NCBI RefSeq assembly: GCF_015565955.1
Contig: NZ_CP064760.1
Span: forward strand, 2,976,001 to 3,040,000
Direction of reading: 5' to 3'
DNA from: Microbacterium schleiferi
GTDB taxonomy: Bacteria > Actinomycetota > Actinomycetes > Actinomycetales > Microbacteriaceae
Length of the DNA stretch: 64,000 nucleotides
The first letter of the stretch is position 1, and each line of letters starts with the position of its first letter. The notes beneath the pieces were generated by a model that ran no database searches, was not told the origin of the DNA, and saw only the letters and a program-made list of their open reading frames with translations. Position numbers and translations under genes: made by a program. Positions 9,426 through 18,515 of the stretch are shown in pieces.

Positions 9426-10237
9426 GCGGGGTCCTTTCCGGTGGCGGTGGGGGATTTCGGGGTACGGGAGGCCGCGGCAAACGCGGCGATTCGCGTCCGC
9501 GCGTCGTAGGTGCCGAAGCGCTCCCCGATCGTCTGGGCCTCGTCTTCGAGGTTTTGCGCGAAGCCACGCCACGCGCCGAGACGCACAAGCCGCTTGGCTT
9601 CACCGAAGGCCGCCACGGCGCCCGACTGCCAGAAGTCGGCAACCTCGCGGGCGCGCGCGGCAACACCGTCGGCCGGAAGCACCTCGTTCACGAGACCCCA
9701 GTCGAGGGCCTCGGCGGCGGTGAGGGTGCGGTCCTGCAGCAGGAGTTCGAGCGCCCGACGCTGGCCGATCGCCGCGGGGAGCAGCGTCGAGACGCCGAGG
9801 TCAGGCGTGAGGCCGATGTTGGCGTACTTGCTCACGAACCGTGCGGATTCGGACGCGACGATGTAGTCGGCGCACAGCATCAAGCCGAGTCCACCACCGG
9901 CGACAGCGCCCTGGACGGAGGCGACAATCGGGGTCGACGAGCACACCAGGGTGAGGATCCCCTCGTGGATGACCCTCGCCATGCCCGTGACGGCCTCCCC
10001 GGCGCTTCCGTCGCCGGGGTCCGCTTCTGACATCGCAACAACGTCTCCGCCAGCGCAGAACGCGGGGCCCGCGGCATCCAGCAGAATCGCCGTCACTGTC
10101 GGGTCACCCGTGAGTTCGACAGCCACGTCCCGCCACCGGCGACCCATCTCGAAGTCGACGGCGTTCAGACGTGCCGGACGGTTCAACGTCACGTGAGCGA
10201 GGCCGTCGTCGACCTCGACCAGGATGGAATCGCTCAT
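9422..10237 (-). CDS. Enoyl-CoA hydratase/isomerase family protein
   Basis: This 271-residue crotonase-fold protein probably hydrates or isomerises an enoyl-CoA. It carries the oxyanion-hole segments FCAGGD and VQGAVAGGGLGLMLCADYIVA. The ATG at 10237 was preferred over upstream in-frame starts because it has a purine-rich AGAGAGG sequence just before it and gives the family's normal N-terminus (MSDSILVEVDDG). It overlaps the downstream SDR by four bases, so the pair is one operon, plausibly for modification of an acyl-CoA. Confidence 0.88.
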   Translation of the reverse strand: MSDSILVEVDDGLAHVTLNRPARLNAVDFEMGRRWRDVAVELTGDPTVTAILLDAAGPAFCAGGDVVAMSEADPGDGSAGEAVTGMARVIHEGILTLVCSSTPIVASVQGAVAGGGLGLMLCADYIVASESARFVSKYANIGLTPDLGVSTLLPAAIGQRRALELLLQDRTLTAAEALDWGLVNEVLPADGVAARAREVADFWQSGAVAAFGEAKRLVRLGAWRGFAQNLEDEAQTIGERFGTYDARTRIAAFAAASRTPKSPTATGKDPA

Positions 10238-10431
10238 CTCGGCCTCTCTTCTGCGTGGTGAGGGTGCGGCCAGACGGCGTTCCCCGTTGAAACCTCCCGT
10301 CACTCTACTCCCGCCGGCATCAGGCGCGAGTCCGCGTCCCATGCTTGCTGACACTGCGTCCCATTCGACGGTGACAGCAGAGAGTACTGACCGAGACGGA
10401 CCTTCGGCGTCACCGGCGGTAGTGTGGCGGC

Positions 10432-11508
10432 GTGGACGGAGAACGGCGTCGCAGCTACTCCATCGGAGTCGCGCTGGACTGGTTCTTCTTTGTGTTCGCC
10501 GGCGTCTCGGCGCTGTGGCTGGCCTATCTGAGCTTCACCGAGTCGTTCCGGGTCGGGTGGTGGGGACTTCTCGTCGCGATCGCGTTCTGGGTGCTCCTGG
10601 CCTACCTTGTGCTGCCCCGCATTCACCGCATCCTCACCACGATTTACGTGCCCGGCTATTTCATCGGGCGCACCCGAACCAGCGACGGTCTGCTCGGAGA
10701 CCCCGTCAACCTCGCCTTCATGGGCGAGGAGGCTGCCATCCACGAGGCACTGCAGCGCGCCGGCTGGACCCTCGCCGACCCTGTCACCCTGCGGTCATCC
10801 ATCCGGATCGTGACCTCGACGATCAGCCGACGCAGCTACCACCGGGCGCCCGTGAGCCCCCTGTTCCTCTTCGGCCGGATGCAGGACTTCGCCTACCAGC
10901 AGGAGGTCGACGGCAATCCCGCGCAGCGTCACCACGTTCGGTTCTGGCGATGCCCCGATGACTGGCCGCTCCCGGGCGGCCGCCGCGTCGAGTGGCTCGC
11001 CGCCGGTACCTTCGACAGCTCAGTCGGGTTGTCGCTGTTCACACTCCAGGTGACGCACCGCATCGACGCCGACACGGATGTCGAGCGCGACCACATCGTC
11101 AGTTCGCTCCTGGCAGCAGACCCCGGCATCCGCGTCGCGGTGATCGAGGACTTCTCCACGAGCTACCACTCGCGAAACGGCGGCGGCGACTCGATCCGAA
11201 CCGATGGCGACCTGCCGATCCTTGATCTACGACCCGTGGAGGTCGCGGCGGCCGCCGCTGCGGCAACCGACGCGGCAACGGACACGGAGACGGTCGGGCT
11301 CCCGGAGTCGAGCGTGCGGGATACCGCTGCGGTCGCTGCAGCTATGGCGACCGAGCAGCGACAGGACCTGCCACGCAAGCGCGCCGCCTTCGAGCCTCCG
11401 GCATCCCTGTTCGCCCCCCTCAACGGGGACCCGGGATGCGCCGACCCGCCACGATCACGGCGGGCACGCTTCTGCTGCTGCTCCGCGTGCTCGCCGGCAT
11501 CCTCCTGA
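10432..11508 (+). CDS. Membrane protein with LssY-like C-terminal domain
   Basis: The 358-residue product starts with two membrane segments (about 12-34 and 42-62), followed by an LssY C-terminal-type domain seen as PVNLAFMGEE, ALQRAGW and SPLFLFGR. The role of this domain is not established; in LssY it accompanies membrane phosphatase modules. An Ala/Thr-rich linker follows. The last 24 residues (rich in Cys, Arg and Ser) look like out-of-frame translation of the next gene, which overlaps by 73 bases. One extra base in the C6 run at 11414-11419 would fuse both frames into one protein of about 483 residues. Start GTG 10432 follows TAGTGT (10420-10425) by 6 bases. Confidence 0.75.
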   Translation: MDGERRRSYSIGVALDWFFFVFAGVSALWLAYLSFTESFRVGWWGLLVAIAFWVLLAYLVLPRIHRILTTIYVPGYFIGRTRTSDGLLGDPVNLAFMGEEAAIHEALQRAGWTLADPVTLRSSIRIVTSTISRRSYHRAPVSPLFLFGRMQDFAYQQEVDGNPAQRHHVRFWRCPDDWPLPGGRRVEWLAAGTFDSSVGLSLFTLQVTHRIDADTDVERDHIVSSLLAADPGIRVAVIEDFSTSYHSRNGGGDSIRTDGDLPILDLRPVEVAAAAAAATDAATDTETVGLPESSVRDTAAVAAAMATEQRQDLPRKRAAFEPPASLFAPLNGDPGCADPPRSRRARFCCCSACSPASS

Positions 11509-11882
11509 TCGTCGGACTGTGGCTGGAGTGGCCCGACGTGATGGACAGCGCGGACCTCGTGCTCGGCGATGACGTTCTCACGGCGCAAGAGGAACAGTTC
11601 GCCCTGTGGATCGTGATTGCGCTCATGGGCGTCAGCCTCGTCGTGCAGTTGAGCGTGGTGCTCTCGCTGTGGTGGGGCCGAAACTGGGCGCGCCTGACCG
11701 TCATGGTCTTCGCGGTCGTCTCCATCTCCACGGCGTTCACGACGTGGTTCCTGCGGGAGGAGGAGATCACGCTACGGACCTCGCTTCTCGCGGTCGGACT
11801 CGACGTGCTGATCCTGCTCGCGCTCTCCAGCCGCAGCGCCGCCGCGTACTCACGGCGGCGCGAACGGCGGCGCTCCCGCTGA
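11436..11882 (+). CDS. Small four-helix membrane protein, possibly the C-terminus of the LssY-domain protein
   Basis: The 148-residue reading frame has four hydrophobic segments (about 10-29, 55-77, 85-103 and 110-131) and a very basic tail (RRRERRRSR). No family was recognised. It begins inside the 3' end of the LssY-domain gene in another frame. Either it is a separate, coupled gene, or the two are one gene split by a missing C in the 11414-11419 run; the combined length (1451 bases) is one short of a multiple of three, as in the clear frameshift cases. Confidence 0.6.
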   Translation: MRRPATITAGTLLLLLRVLAGILLIVGLWLEWPDVMDSADLVLGDDVLTAQEEQFALWIVIALMGVSLVVQLSVVLSLWWGRNWARLTVMVFAVVSISTAFTTWFLREEEITLRTSLLAVGLDVLILLALSSRSAAAYSRRRERRRSR

Positions 11883-11887
11883 TTCGG

Positions 11888-12652
11888 TTAGCGCGGCGCC
11901 ATCCGGATCGCTCCGTCGAGGCGGATCGTCTCACCGTTGAGGTAGCCGTTTGCCACGATGCCCATGACGAGTTCCGCGTACTCCTGCGGTCGTCCCAGTC
12001 GGGCCGGATACGGCACCTGCTGCCCCAGGGAATCCTGCGCCGCCTGCGGCAGACCCGCGAGCATCGGCGTCTCCATGATTCCCGGCGCGATTGTGACGAC
12101 GCGGATGGCATGACGGGCCAGCTCCCGCGCGACGGGCAGTGTCATGGCGTGTACGCCGCCCTTGCTCGCGGCGTACCCGGGCTGCCCGATCTGGCCGTCG
12201 AACGCGGCGACGCTGGCGGTGTTGATGATCACGCCACGGTCGCCGGACTCGGCATCCGGGTCCGTACGGGCGATGGCTGCCGCTGCCTGCGCGAGAACCG
12301 TATAGGTGCCGATGAGGTTGATGCGAACGATCCGTTCGAAGGCCTCGATCGATGCGGGTTCGCCATCCCGATCGAGCACCTTGGCCGGCGTGCCGATCCC
12401 GGCGCAGTTGACCACGACCCGAAGAGGCCCGGATGCCGCCGCCATTGCGACCGCGCCGCGCACGGCGCCAGCATCCGTCACGTCGGCGGCAGCGAAGGTA
12501 CCGCCGAGTCGCTCAGCAACGTCTTCGCCTGCCGACCCGGGCAGATCGACGATCGTGACTCGCGCGCCGGCTGCTGCGAGCCGCTCTGCCGTCGCCAACC
12601 CCAAACCACTCGCTCCGCCGGTGACGAGTGCTGCTGCACCGCTGATGTTCAT
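11888..12652 (-). CDS. SDR-family 3-hydroxyacyl-CoA dehydrogenase-like protein
   Basis: This 254-residue short-chain dehydrogenase resembles type-2 3-hydroxyacyl-CoA dehydrogenases (HSD17B10 group), which oxidise hydroxyacyl-CoA with NAD+. Seen are TGGASGLG (11-18), NCAG, INTAS and the YAASK active site, then APGIMETPM. The full length suggests an intact enzyme. A purine-rich GGAGAG stretch precedes the ATG. It ends 5 bases from the convergent membrane-protein gene. Confidence 0.9.
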   Translation of the reverse strand: MNISGAAALVTGGASGLGLATAERLAAAGARVTIVDLPGSAGEDVAERLGGTFAAADVTDAGAVRGAVAMAAASGPLRVVVNCAGIGTPAKVLDRDGEPASIEAFERIVRINLIGTYTVLAQAAAAIARTDPDAESGDRGVIINTASVAAFDGQIGQPGYAASKGGVHAMTLPVARELARHAIRVVTIAPGIMETPMLAGLPQAAQDSLGQQVPYPARLGRPQEYAELVMGIVANGYLNGETIRLDGAIRMAPR

Positions 12653-12710
12653 TCGACTCTCCTTCGATGTCCGGCCCCAGGCTACTCACCGCCCGCCCCG
12701 ACCGTGCGTC

Positions 12711-12790
12711 GCTAACTCCTCAATCTCGGACCTACCACCAGGCGGATCGACCCGGATGGCGGCGCCAAAGCCCAGCATTGAGGAGTTAGC
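12711..12790. repeat. Palindromic repeat element, copy 1 (80 bp)
   Basis: The element starts with GCTAACTCCTCAAT (12711-12724) and ends with its exact reverse complement (12777-12790), giving 14-bp perfect terminal inverted repeats around a GC-rich core. A second, closely similar copy lies 138 bases downstream. It lies between the SDR start and the ykoC stop. It looks like a REP- or MITE-like dispersed element, but its genome copy number cannot be seen here. Confidence 0.8.
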
Positions 12791-12848
12791 CACCTCGCGC
12801 GGGCGGGATCGCAGCGCGGACTCTGCCACACCGTCGCCCAGACCGCCC

Positions 12849-12935
12849 GTGGCTAACTCCTCAATCTCGGGCCTACCATCGGGCCGATCGACCCGGATGA
12901 CCGACCCCAAAGCCCAGCTTTGAGGAGTTAGCCAC
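12849..12935. repeat. Palindromic repeat element, copy 2 (87 bp)
   Basis: This is the second copy of the element, with 16-bp perfect inverted ends (GTGGCTAACTCCTCAA at 12849-12864 and its complement at 12920-12935). The interior matches copy 1 over most of its length, for example CTACCA, GATCGACCCGGATG and AAAGCCCAGC. The 12653-12971 gap holds nothing else recognisable. On the minus strand both copies stay open in one frame (12686-12910), but I do not regard this as a gene. Confidence 0.8.
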
Positions 12936-12971
12936 GACCGCGGCCACGGCCGGGTCAGGCCGAGCCCAGCC

Positions 12972-13757
12972 TCAGGACGGGCCGAGGATGAAGTTCCAGG
13001 AGCCGGTGGCGACGGCAGCCCCCACGGCTACCGCAGCGATGACCGCGCCCAGCAGAACGAGCAGCCACTCGGCGGGGCCGACCCGAGACTCCCGCGCCCA
13101 CGTGCGGGGACCGGGTGCCCCGAAGCCGCGAGCTTCCATCGCCACCGCAAGCTTCGTGCCGCGACGGATGGAGAGCACCAGCAACGCGAACGCCATCCCC
13201 ACGAAGCGCCGGATGCGGCCGCGATCCGCGACACCGCGGGATCGGCGCGCAAGCTCCAGGGCGCGCCAGTCGTCGACGAAGAGCCCCACCATCCGGAGAC
13301 CCGCGAGCCCCCCGAGAACGAAACGGGCGGGTAGCCGAAGCACCTGCGCGAGCCCGTCTGCCAGATCGGTCGGGTCGACAGCGGCGAACAGGACGACCGA
13401 CGGCAGGGCGATCGCGAGAACCCGAAGCATGGTTGCCAGGGCGAGGGTGAGCGAGCCCTCACTGATGCGCACCACGAACCACTCCGCGTAGATCAGGCCA
13501 CTCGCCTGGCCATACAGGGCGATCGTCACGCCCGTCAGGGGCGCAAGCAGCCAGACGATCCACGTGCGGCGCCAGAACTGACGCCACCCCAGACCCGCGA
13601 ACGGAAACAGCGCGAGCTCGATCGCCAGCGCGACCCCCGCCGACACGGCATCCAGGGTCAGCACGAGCGGAACCGTGAGCACGACGATCGCGAGGAGCTT
13701 CGCAACCGGGTTGAGCTGCGTGACTCGCGAGGGAGCGGCAGTCAGGATGTCGATCAC
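12972..13757 (-). CDS. ykoC: ECF transporter transmembrane (T) component of thiamine/HMP uptake, YkoC-like
   Basis: The 261-residue integral membrane protein is the energy-coupling-factor T component (CbiQ/YkoC family). It has about five hydrophobic segments and the characteristic cytoplasmic helix with ARRSRG (the Ala-Arg-x-x-Arg-Gly signature) and a second MEARGFG motif. Both motifs couple the ATPases to the substrate-binding unit. The GTG start at 13757 overlaps the ykoD stop (GTGA). It is the last gene of the riboswitch-controlled ykoE-ykoD-ykoC operon. The specific ligand (thiamine or hydroxymethylpyrimidine) is inferred from the riboswitch and the YkoE partner. Confidence 0.85.
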   Translation of the reverse strand: MIDILTAAPSRVTQLNPVAKLLAIVVLTVPLVLTLDAVSAGVALAIELALFPFAGLGWRQFWRRTWIVWLLAPLTGVTIALYGQASGLIYAEWFVVRISEGSLTLALATMLRVLAIALPSVVLFAAVDPTDLADGLAQVLRLPARFVLGGLAGLRMVGLFVDDWRALELARRSRGVADRGRIRRFVGMAFALLVLSIRRGTKLAVAMEARGFGAPGPRTWARESRVGPAEWLLVLLGAVIAAVAVGAAVATGSWNFILGPS

Positions 13758-15228
13758 GACGGCCCTCCCAGGACGAGTCGGTCGGCATCCAGCGCCTCGG
13801 CGACGTCGAGATCGTGCGTGATGGCGACGATCGCCGAGCCCTCGTCGCGCACCCGCGCGAGCAAAGCGACGAGTTCGGCCCACGTGCGTGCATCCTGGCC
13901 GAAGGTGGGTTCGTCGAGCACGAGCACCCGGGGCCGGGTCGCAAGAGCGGCGGCGACCGTCAGCCGCCGCTTTTCGCCCCCTGAGAGCGTGTAGGGGTTG
14001 GCCTCGGCGAGCCGGTCAAGCCGCAGACGGTGCAGCAGCTCATCGACCCGCACGCCGAGCTCGGACTCCGCAAGGCCCAGCGCGCGCGGCCCGACTTCCA
14101 GCTCGCCCCGCACGGTCCGCGCGAGCAGCTGATGCTCGGGGTCCTGGAACACCATGCCGAGCCGAGTCAGCAGGGCGCGCGAGGGCCACTGGTGAGGATG
14201 CCCGCGCTGACCGGCCGCGAGCTCTGGGGAAGCGACGACAGTCCCCGCAGCGGGGGGATCAGCCCGGCAAGGGTCAAGCCCAGCGTGGACTTGCCGACAC
14301 CGTTGGGCCCCGTGATCGCTGTCGCGACCCCTTCGGCCACCGCCAGGCGCGGCACCTCGGCGAGGGGTCTGCCTGGCACGCGCGCGATAACCAGCTCGTC
14401 GGTCGACTCGAGAACGGGTCCTCGAGAGCGCGACGGCCGGGGTGGCCACGCAGGTCGATGACCGGGCACCCAGACGCCGGCCGCGGCCAGTTGCGCGCCC
14501 CGATCTCGCAGCACCGCCTCCGGTGATCCGTCGGCGACGACGCCGCCCTCGGCCAGGACGACGACGCGATCGACGAGGGGAGCCCAGGCCGCGACCCGGT
14601 GCTCGACCACGACGAGGGTCGCTCCCCTGCCCTCGACCACCCGGGCGACGGCGTCGCGCACCTGCTCAATGCCGTCGGGATCGAGGTTGGCGGTCGGTTC
14701 GTCAAGGATGATGAGGCCCGGCCGCATGGCAACGATCGCGGCGAGCGCCAGGCGTTGCTTCTGCCCGCCCGAGAGCGCGCTGGTGGAGTGATCCAGCGGA
14801 ACGTCGAGTCCGACCAGGTCGAGGGCCTCACGGACCCGAGGCCAGATCTCCTCGCGGGGAACGCCAAGGTTTTCGCACCCGAAGGCGACCTCATCTCCCA
14901 CGCGGGCGAGCACCACCTGCGAGTCGGGGTCCTGCAGAACGAGGCCCGCACTACCGCGTGCCGCGCTCGGCGCCGCACCGTCCAAGCTGATCGATCCTTC
15001 GCTCTCGCCCTCGTCACCGCCGAGCACACCGGCTACTCCGCGAACGAGCGTGGACTTGCCCGACCCCGACGCTCCGAGCAGCAAGACGCGCTCGCCGGGA
15101 TCGATCCGCAGGTCGATGCCGCGCAACGCCCACGCACGCCGACTGCCGTGGCGCCACCCCCAGCCGTCGAGGTGAACGGCGACGGGTGAGGCGGCCGGGC
15201 GTTGCGCGCGAGACGACTGTGCCGCCAC
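13754..15228 (-). pseudogene. ykoD: ECF transporter double ATPase YkoD, reading frame broken
   Basis: YkoD-type proteins fuse two ABC ATPase domains that power an ECF vitamin transporter. Domain 1 has Walker A GASGSGKST (52-60), signature LSGGQKQ and Walker B LIILDEPT. Domain 2 begins with GPNGVGKST in the same frame, but translation stops at 14167 after LTSGPRAPC. The rest of domain 2 (VFQDPEHQ, LSGGEKRR, VLVLDEPT) continues in another frame to 13754. One extra base in the short C run near 14183-14185 gives GPSRALLTRLGMVFQDPEHQ and restores the fusion; 1475 bases is one short of a multiple of three. The GTG at 15228, two bases after the ykoE stop, is the likely start. It is probably intact in the organism. 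Confidence 0.83.
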
Positions 15229-15229
15229 G

Positions 15230-15850
15230 TCAGACGCGCTGCCGGACCTCGCGCCCGGCGGGGAAGGCATCGAGGGCGCCCGTCGCGGCGAGTGCGCGCA
15301 CCAGCAGCCACGAGAGCAGACCCGCGATCACCGCCCCCGAGATGACGGTGCTGATGAGGTACACGATCGTGAAGGTCACGTCGGCGCCCGCGAACCAGAG
15401 GATCAGATTATTGATGCCGCCGGCCAGGGCAGCACCGGCACCGGCGAGGATGGCGACCGGCAGCCTCCAGACTCGGTAGGCGAAGATCAGGAACACGATC
15501 TCGGCGCCGAGGCCCTGCACGAAGCCCGCCTCGAAGGTCAGAAACCCACCCCACTGGTTACCGACGAGAGCCGAAACAACAGCGGCGAGTACCTCCGTGT
15601 AGATCGCCGCGCCGGGCTTGCGGATGACGAGCGCGCCGAGAACCCCGGCGAACAGCCAGGGCCCGTCGAGCAGGCCCTGCAGGCCCGGGAGCAGCGGCTC
15701 GAGCAGCGTGCCCGGGCCGACGTAGCCGACATTCCAGGCCAGGAAGATCAGGCCGGATGCCACGCCGATGACGCTGGCGACGACGATGTCGACGATCCGC
15801 CACCGGAACCGACGCGTGGTCGTGGTGGGGGTGGACGACGAAACAGACAT
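15230..15850 (-). CDS. ykoE: ECF transporter substrate-binding (S) component YkoE
   Basis: The 206-residue hydrophobic protein (six predicted membrane helices) belongs to the YkoE family, the S component that binds thiamine or its pyrimidine precursor. Recognisable parts are VIGVASGLIFLAWN, GGFLTFEAGFVQGLGAEIVF and GGINNLILW. Its ATG (15850) is preceded by AAGGAG, which directly follows the 3' end of the TPP riboswitch, so ligand binding can block ribosome access. ykoD and ykoC follow with overlapping or nearly overlapping ends. Confidence 0.92.
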   Translation of the reverse strand: MSVSSSTPTTTTRRFRWRIVDIVVASVIGVASGLIFLAWNVGYVGPGTLLEPLLPGLQGLLDGPWLFAGVLGALVIRKPGAAIYTEVLAAVVSALVGNQWGGFLTFEAGFVQGLGAEIVFLIFAYRVWRLPVAILAGAGAALAGGINNLILWFAGADVTFTIVYLISTVISGAVIAGLLSWLLVRALAATGALDAFPAGREVRQRV

Positions 15851-15858
15851 TGTTCTCC

Positions 15859-15948
15859 TTCCTGCGCTGGCATGACCCAGATCAGGTTCGACGGTCGAAG
15901 CGTGGATTCGCTTCCTCTCAGCCCGGCACACCGGACTCCCGTGGTTCG
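15859..15948 (-). promoter_or_regulatory. TPP riboswitch (THI element)
   Basis: On the minus strand, just upstream of ykoE, the leader contains the two conserved halves of the thiamine pyrophosphate aptamer: GGGCTGAGAGGAAG in the 5' part (CTGAGA box, about 15911-15924) and ACCTGATCTGGGTCATGCC with CAGCGCAGG in the 3' part (about 15864-15892). The Shine-Dalgarno sequence AAGGAG touches the 3' end. This implies translational repression of ykoE when TPP is plentiful. Exact P1 ends are approximate. Confidence 0.93.
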
Positions 15949-15990
15949 TGCTGCCGAGTATACGCGCCGGGTGCGGATAATCTGGGCGGG

Positions 15991-17421
15991 ATGACTGACA
16001 CGGAGGCGCCGACCGCCCCCGACCCGACCGACGCCGACCCGGCATCGAGTCCGGCCGTGGGTGACGCCGTGGAGCGCACCGATACCGCAGCCCTGCAGTG
16101 GGCCCGCCCCGCGACCTCGCCGGCTACACGCCGGGCGCACGATGACACGGATCCCGGCGACCTCCTCGACGGAATGCCGCGCCGATCGCTGCTGCGCGGG
16201 ACGGTCATCGGCCCGACTCTCATCGTCCTCGCCGTCGTTGCCGCCTATGCCGCCGTCACGTTGCTGTGGCCGTTGACCGCGGTCATGCCGACGACGCAGT
16301 CGGTCGACGTCCCGCCGATGACGGCATCCCTTGCTGCCCCGGCGTGGCCCGCGGAGGGATCGGCGGCGGTGGCCGTCGACGGGTTCGAGTCGACAGCTCC
16401 CGACGGAACCGTGGCCTCGACGACGGATGAGGCGCCGCTGGCGAGCATCACCAAGCTCGTGACCGCGCTCATGGTGCTCGACCGCCAGCCACTCGCCCTG
16501 GGCGAGACCGGCCCGGAGTATGCGTTCAGCTCGCGCGATCGGTCGACGTACTGGAACTACCGGGCGCGCGGCGAATCGGCCCTGGACGTTCCTGTCGGCG
16601 GTTCCCTGACCGAGTACCAGATGCTGCAGGGGCTGCTGATCGGCTCGGCCAACAACTACGCCGCACGCTTGGCTGACCAGTTCTGGCCGACGGACGAGGT
16701 GTTCGAGAGCGCCGCGGCCGACTGGCTGAGAACACACGGGATCAGCGGTATCACCGTCGTGGAACCCTCAGGTATCGACTCCGACAACGTCGGCACCCCC
16801 GCCGGCGTGATCGCGCTTGGCCGCAAGGCGCTCGAAAATCCCGTCATCGCCGAAATCGTCGCGACACCGATGGTGGACCTGCCCGGCGCCGGCGAGGTCA
16901 CGAACACCAACGATCTGCTGGCAGATCCCGGCGTCGTCGGTATCAAGACAGGGTCGCTCTTCGTGAACGGCCGTGAGGTTGACGACCTTGCTACCGCGAG
17001 AGACCTCACCATCGGCGACACGACGGTCCGCACCTACGCGACGGTCCTGGCCCAGCCAACCGACGAGCAGCGTGACAGCTCAGCCCGGGCGTTGCTGGCC
17101 CAGCTCGAGGCGGAGCTGACGACCCCGTACGTGATCCCGGCCGGAGCCGTCATCGGGGGTGTGCAGACCGCGTGGGGATCGACGCCGGAGATCCGCACCA
17201 CGACGGATGCCACGGTCGTGCTGTGGAATGGCGCGGCGTCGAGTTCGTCCTCCACGCTCGCCGTCGACGATTGGGAAGCCGGATCGCCGGCGGGCACCTT
17301 CACCCTCACCGGCCCCGTGAGCTCGACCACCGTCGAGGCTGCGTTGGCCGCAGAAATCGAGCAACCCTCTCCGTGGTGGCGACTGACTCACCCCCTGCAG
17401 CTGTTCGGCCTCATCGACTGA
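15991..17421 (+). CDS. D-alanyl-D-alanine carboxypeptidase (penicillin-binding protein), membrane-anchored
   Basis: This 476-residue serine peptidase of the S11/PBP5-like type trims the terminal D-alanine of peptidoglycan stem peptides outside the membrane. A cytoplasmic Pro/Asp-rich segment (1-65) precedes one membrane helix (about 70-95). The active-site motifs are SITK (Ser152-Lys155), SAN (219-221) and KTG (319-321). The C-terminal region is a separate beta-rich domain. ATG 15991 was chosen because TAATCT (15978-15983) ends 7 bases before it; longer upstream reading would run into the divergent riboswitch leader. Confidence 0.9.
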   Translation: MTDTEAPTAPDPTDADPASSPAVGDAVERTDTAALQWARPATSPATRRAHDDTDPGDLLDGMPRRSLLRGTVIGPTLIVLAVVAAYAAVTLLWPLTAVMPTTQSVDVPPMTASLAAPAWPAEGSAAVAVDGFESTAPDGTVASTTDEAPLASITKLVTALMVLDRQPLALGETGPEYAFSSRDRSTYWNYRARGESALDVPVGGSLTEYQMLQGLLIGSANNYAARLADQFWPTDEVFESAAADWLRTHGISGITVVEPSGIDSDNVGTPAGVIALGRKALENPVIAEIVATPMVDLPGAGEVTNTNDLLADPGVVGIKTGSLFVNGREVDDLATARDLTIGDTTVRTYATVLAQPTDEQRDSSARALLAQLEAELTTPYVIPAGAVIGGVQTAWGSTPEIRTTTDATVVLWNGAASSSSSTLAVDDWEAGSPAGTFTLTGPVSSTTVEAALAAEIEQPSPWWRLTHPLQLFGLID

Positions 17422-17466
17422 TCGCTGCGCGCACCACGGTGGCGCACGGCGTGTTGCGGAGCTGTC

Positions 17467-18515
17467 TCAGCTCCAGAGCGGCGTGGGCGGTGTGAACGAG
17501 AAGGCCCGATCGAGAAGGTCTGCGGGAAGCTCGTCGCGCGTGGCTGGGTTCCAGCGCGGGGAGCGGTCTTTGTCGACCAGCTGCGCGCGAATCCCTTCGA
17601 CGAGGTCCGGCTGGGTGATCCCGAACCACAGGACGAGCCCGTACTCCTGCGCCAACACGGCGCGCAGGTCGGGGAGGGCGCGCGCGCGTCGCAGTGCCTC
17701 GAGCGTGACCGCGAGCGCCGTGGGCGGAAGTGTCGCGAGATGTGCGGCAGTCTCACTCGCGGCATCCTCGGTCCGCGCCTGCAGTGCCGAGACGATGTCA
17801 GCCACCGTGGGCTGCGCGAATACCGCATCGATCCAGTCCCGCGCCACGCTGAGTTTCCCGGGCGCCGGGTCGGTTGCGACGGCGTGAATCGCGTCGTTGA
17901 GATCAGTCCCGTCCACCAGATCCGAGAGCAGGTCTTCGAGCCGCCCGCTCGGCACGTGCCAGTCGGCCAGCCCCGCCTCGATGGCGTCCGCCGCGCCGAC
18001 GGTGTTGCCGGTGAGGGCCAGGTACTCACCGACCCGCCCGGGAGCCCGACCGAGGAGCCACGTTCCGCCGACATCCGGCGTGAAGCCGATTCGTGTCTCC
18101 GGCATCGCCAGCATCGAGCGCTCGGTGACCAGGCGGTGCGACGCGTGCCCGGCCAGGCCGATCCCCCGCCCATCGTGATCCCGTCGGCGAACGCGACGAT
18201 CGGATGCCGATACTCGGCGATCCGGGCATTGAGGGCGTACTCGGCGCGGAAGAAGGCGTCGACGTGCTCCGGATGATCGCCGATGAGCGTCTCGTAGAGG
18301 CCGCGAACGTCGCCCCCGGCACAGAATCCGCGGTCGCCGCCGCCGCGGAGCACCACGGCCCGGATGCGCTCATCCCCTTCCCAGCGATCGAGCGCGGCAG
18401 TGAGCGCCTGGACCATCCCGAGGTCGAGGGCGTTCAGCGCGCGCGGGCGTTGCAGTGTCAGAATGCCGATCTCGCCGCGCTGCTCGATCTCAACCGTTGT
18501 CGGTGCCGTATCCAC
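17467..18515 (-). pseudogene. 3-hydroxyisobutyryl-CoA hydrolase-like crotonase, reading frame broken
   Basis: The gene encodes a crotonase-fold protein of about 349 residues, long enough for the 3-hydroxyisobutyryl-CoA hydrolase branch of valine breakdown. The N-terminal part has FCAGGDVRGLYE and FADGITMGGG. The frame is lost there and resumes as MLAMPETRIGFTPDVGG to the stop at 17467. Adding a base to the C5 run at 18163-18167 gives MGGGIGLAGHASHR, joining both parts. Length 1049 bases is one short of a multiple of three. The GTG at 18515 follows TAACGT (complement of 18522-18527) by 6 bases. Most likely an assembly error. Confidence 0.83.

Noticed and set aside
12686..12910. Small minus-strand open frame spanning both palindromic repeats
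   Set aside because: It exists only because both repeat copies are open in that frame (repeated IRVD..GR.EIEELAT); no ribosome-binding site and no support apart from the repeats.
14167..14210. Programmed frameshifting in ykoD and the other split genes
   Set aside because: No slippery heptamer of the X-XXY-YYZ type is present at the ykoD site, and unrelated genes share only a C/G-run base loss, which better fits sequencing error.
16061..16276. Alternative frames inside the D-Ala-D-Ala carboxypeptidase and an upstream start at 15850
   Set aside because: The longer N-terminus would be the reverse side of the TPP riboswitch; the -10 box at 15978-15983 and normal protein N-terminus favour 15991.
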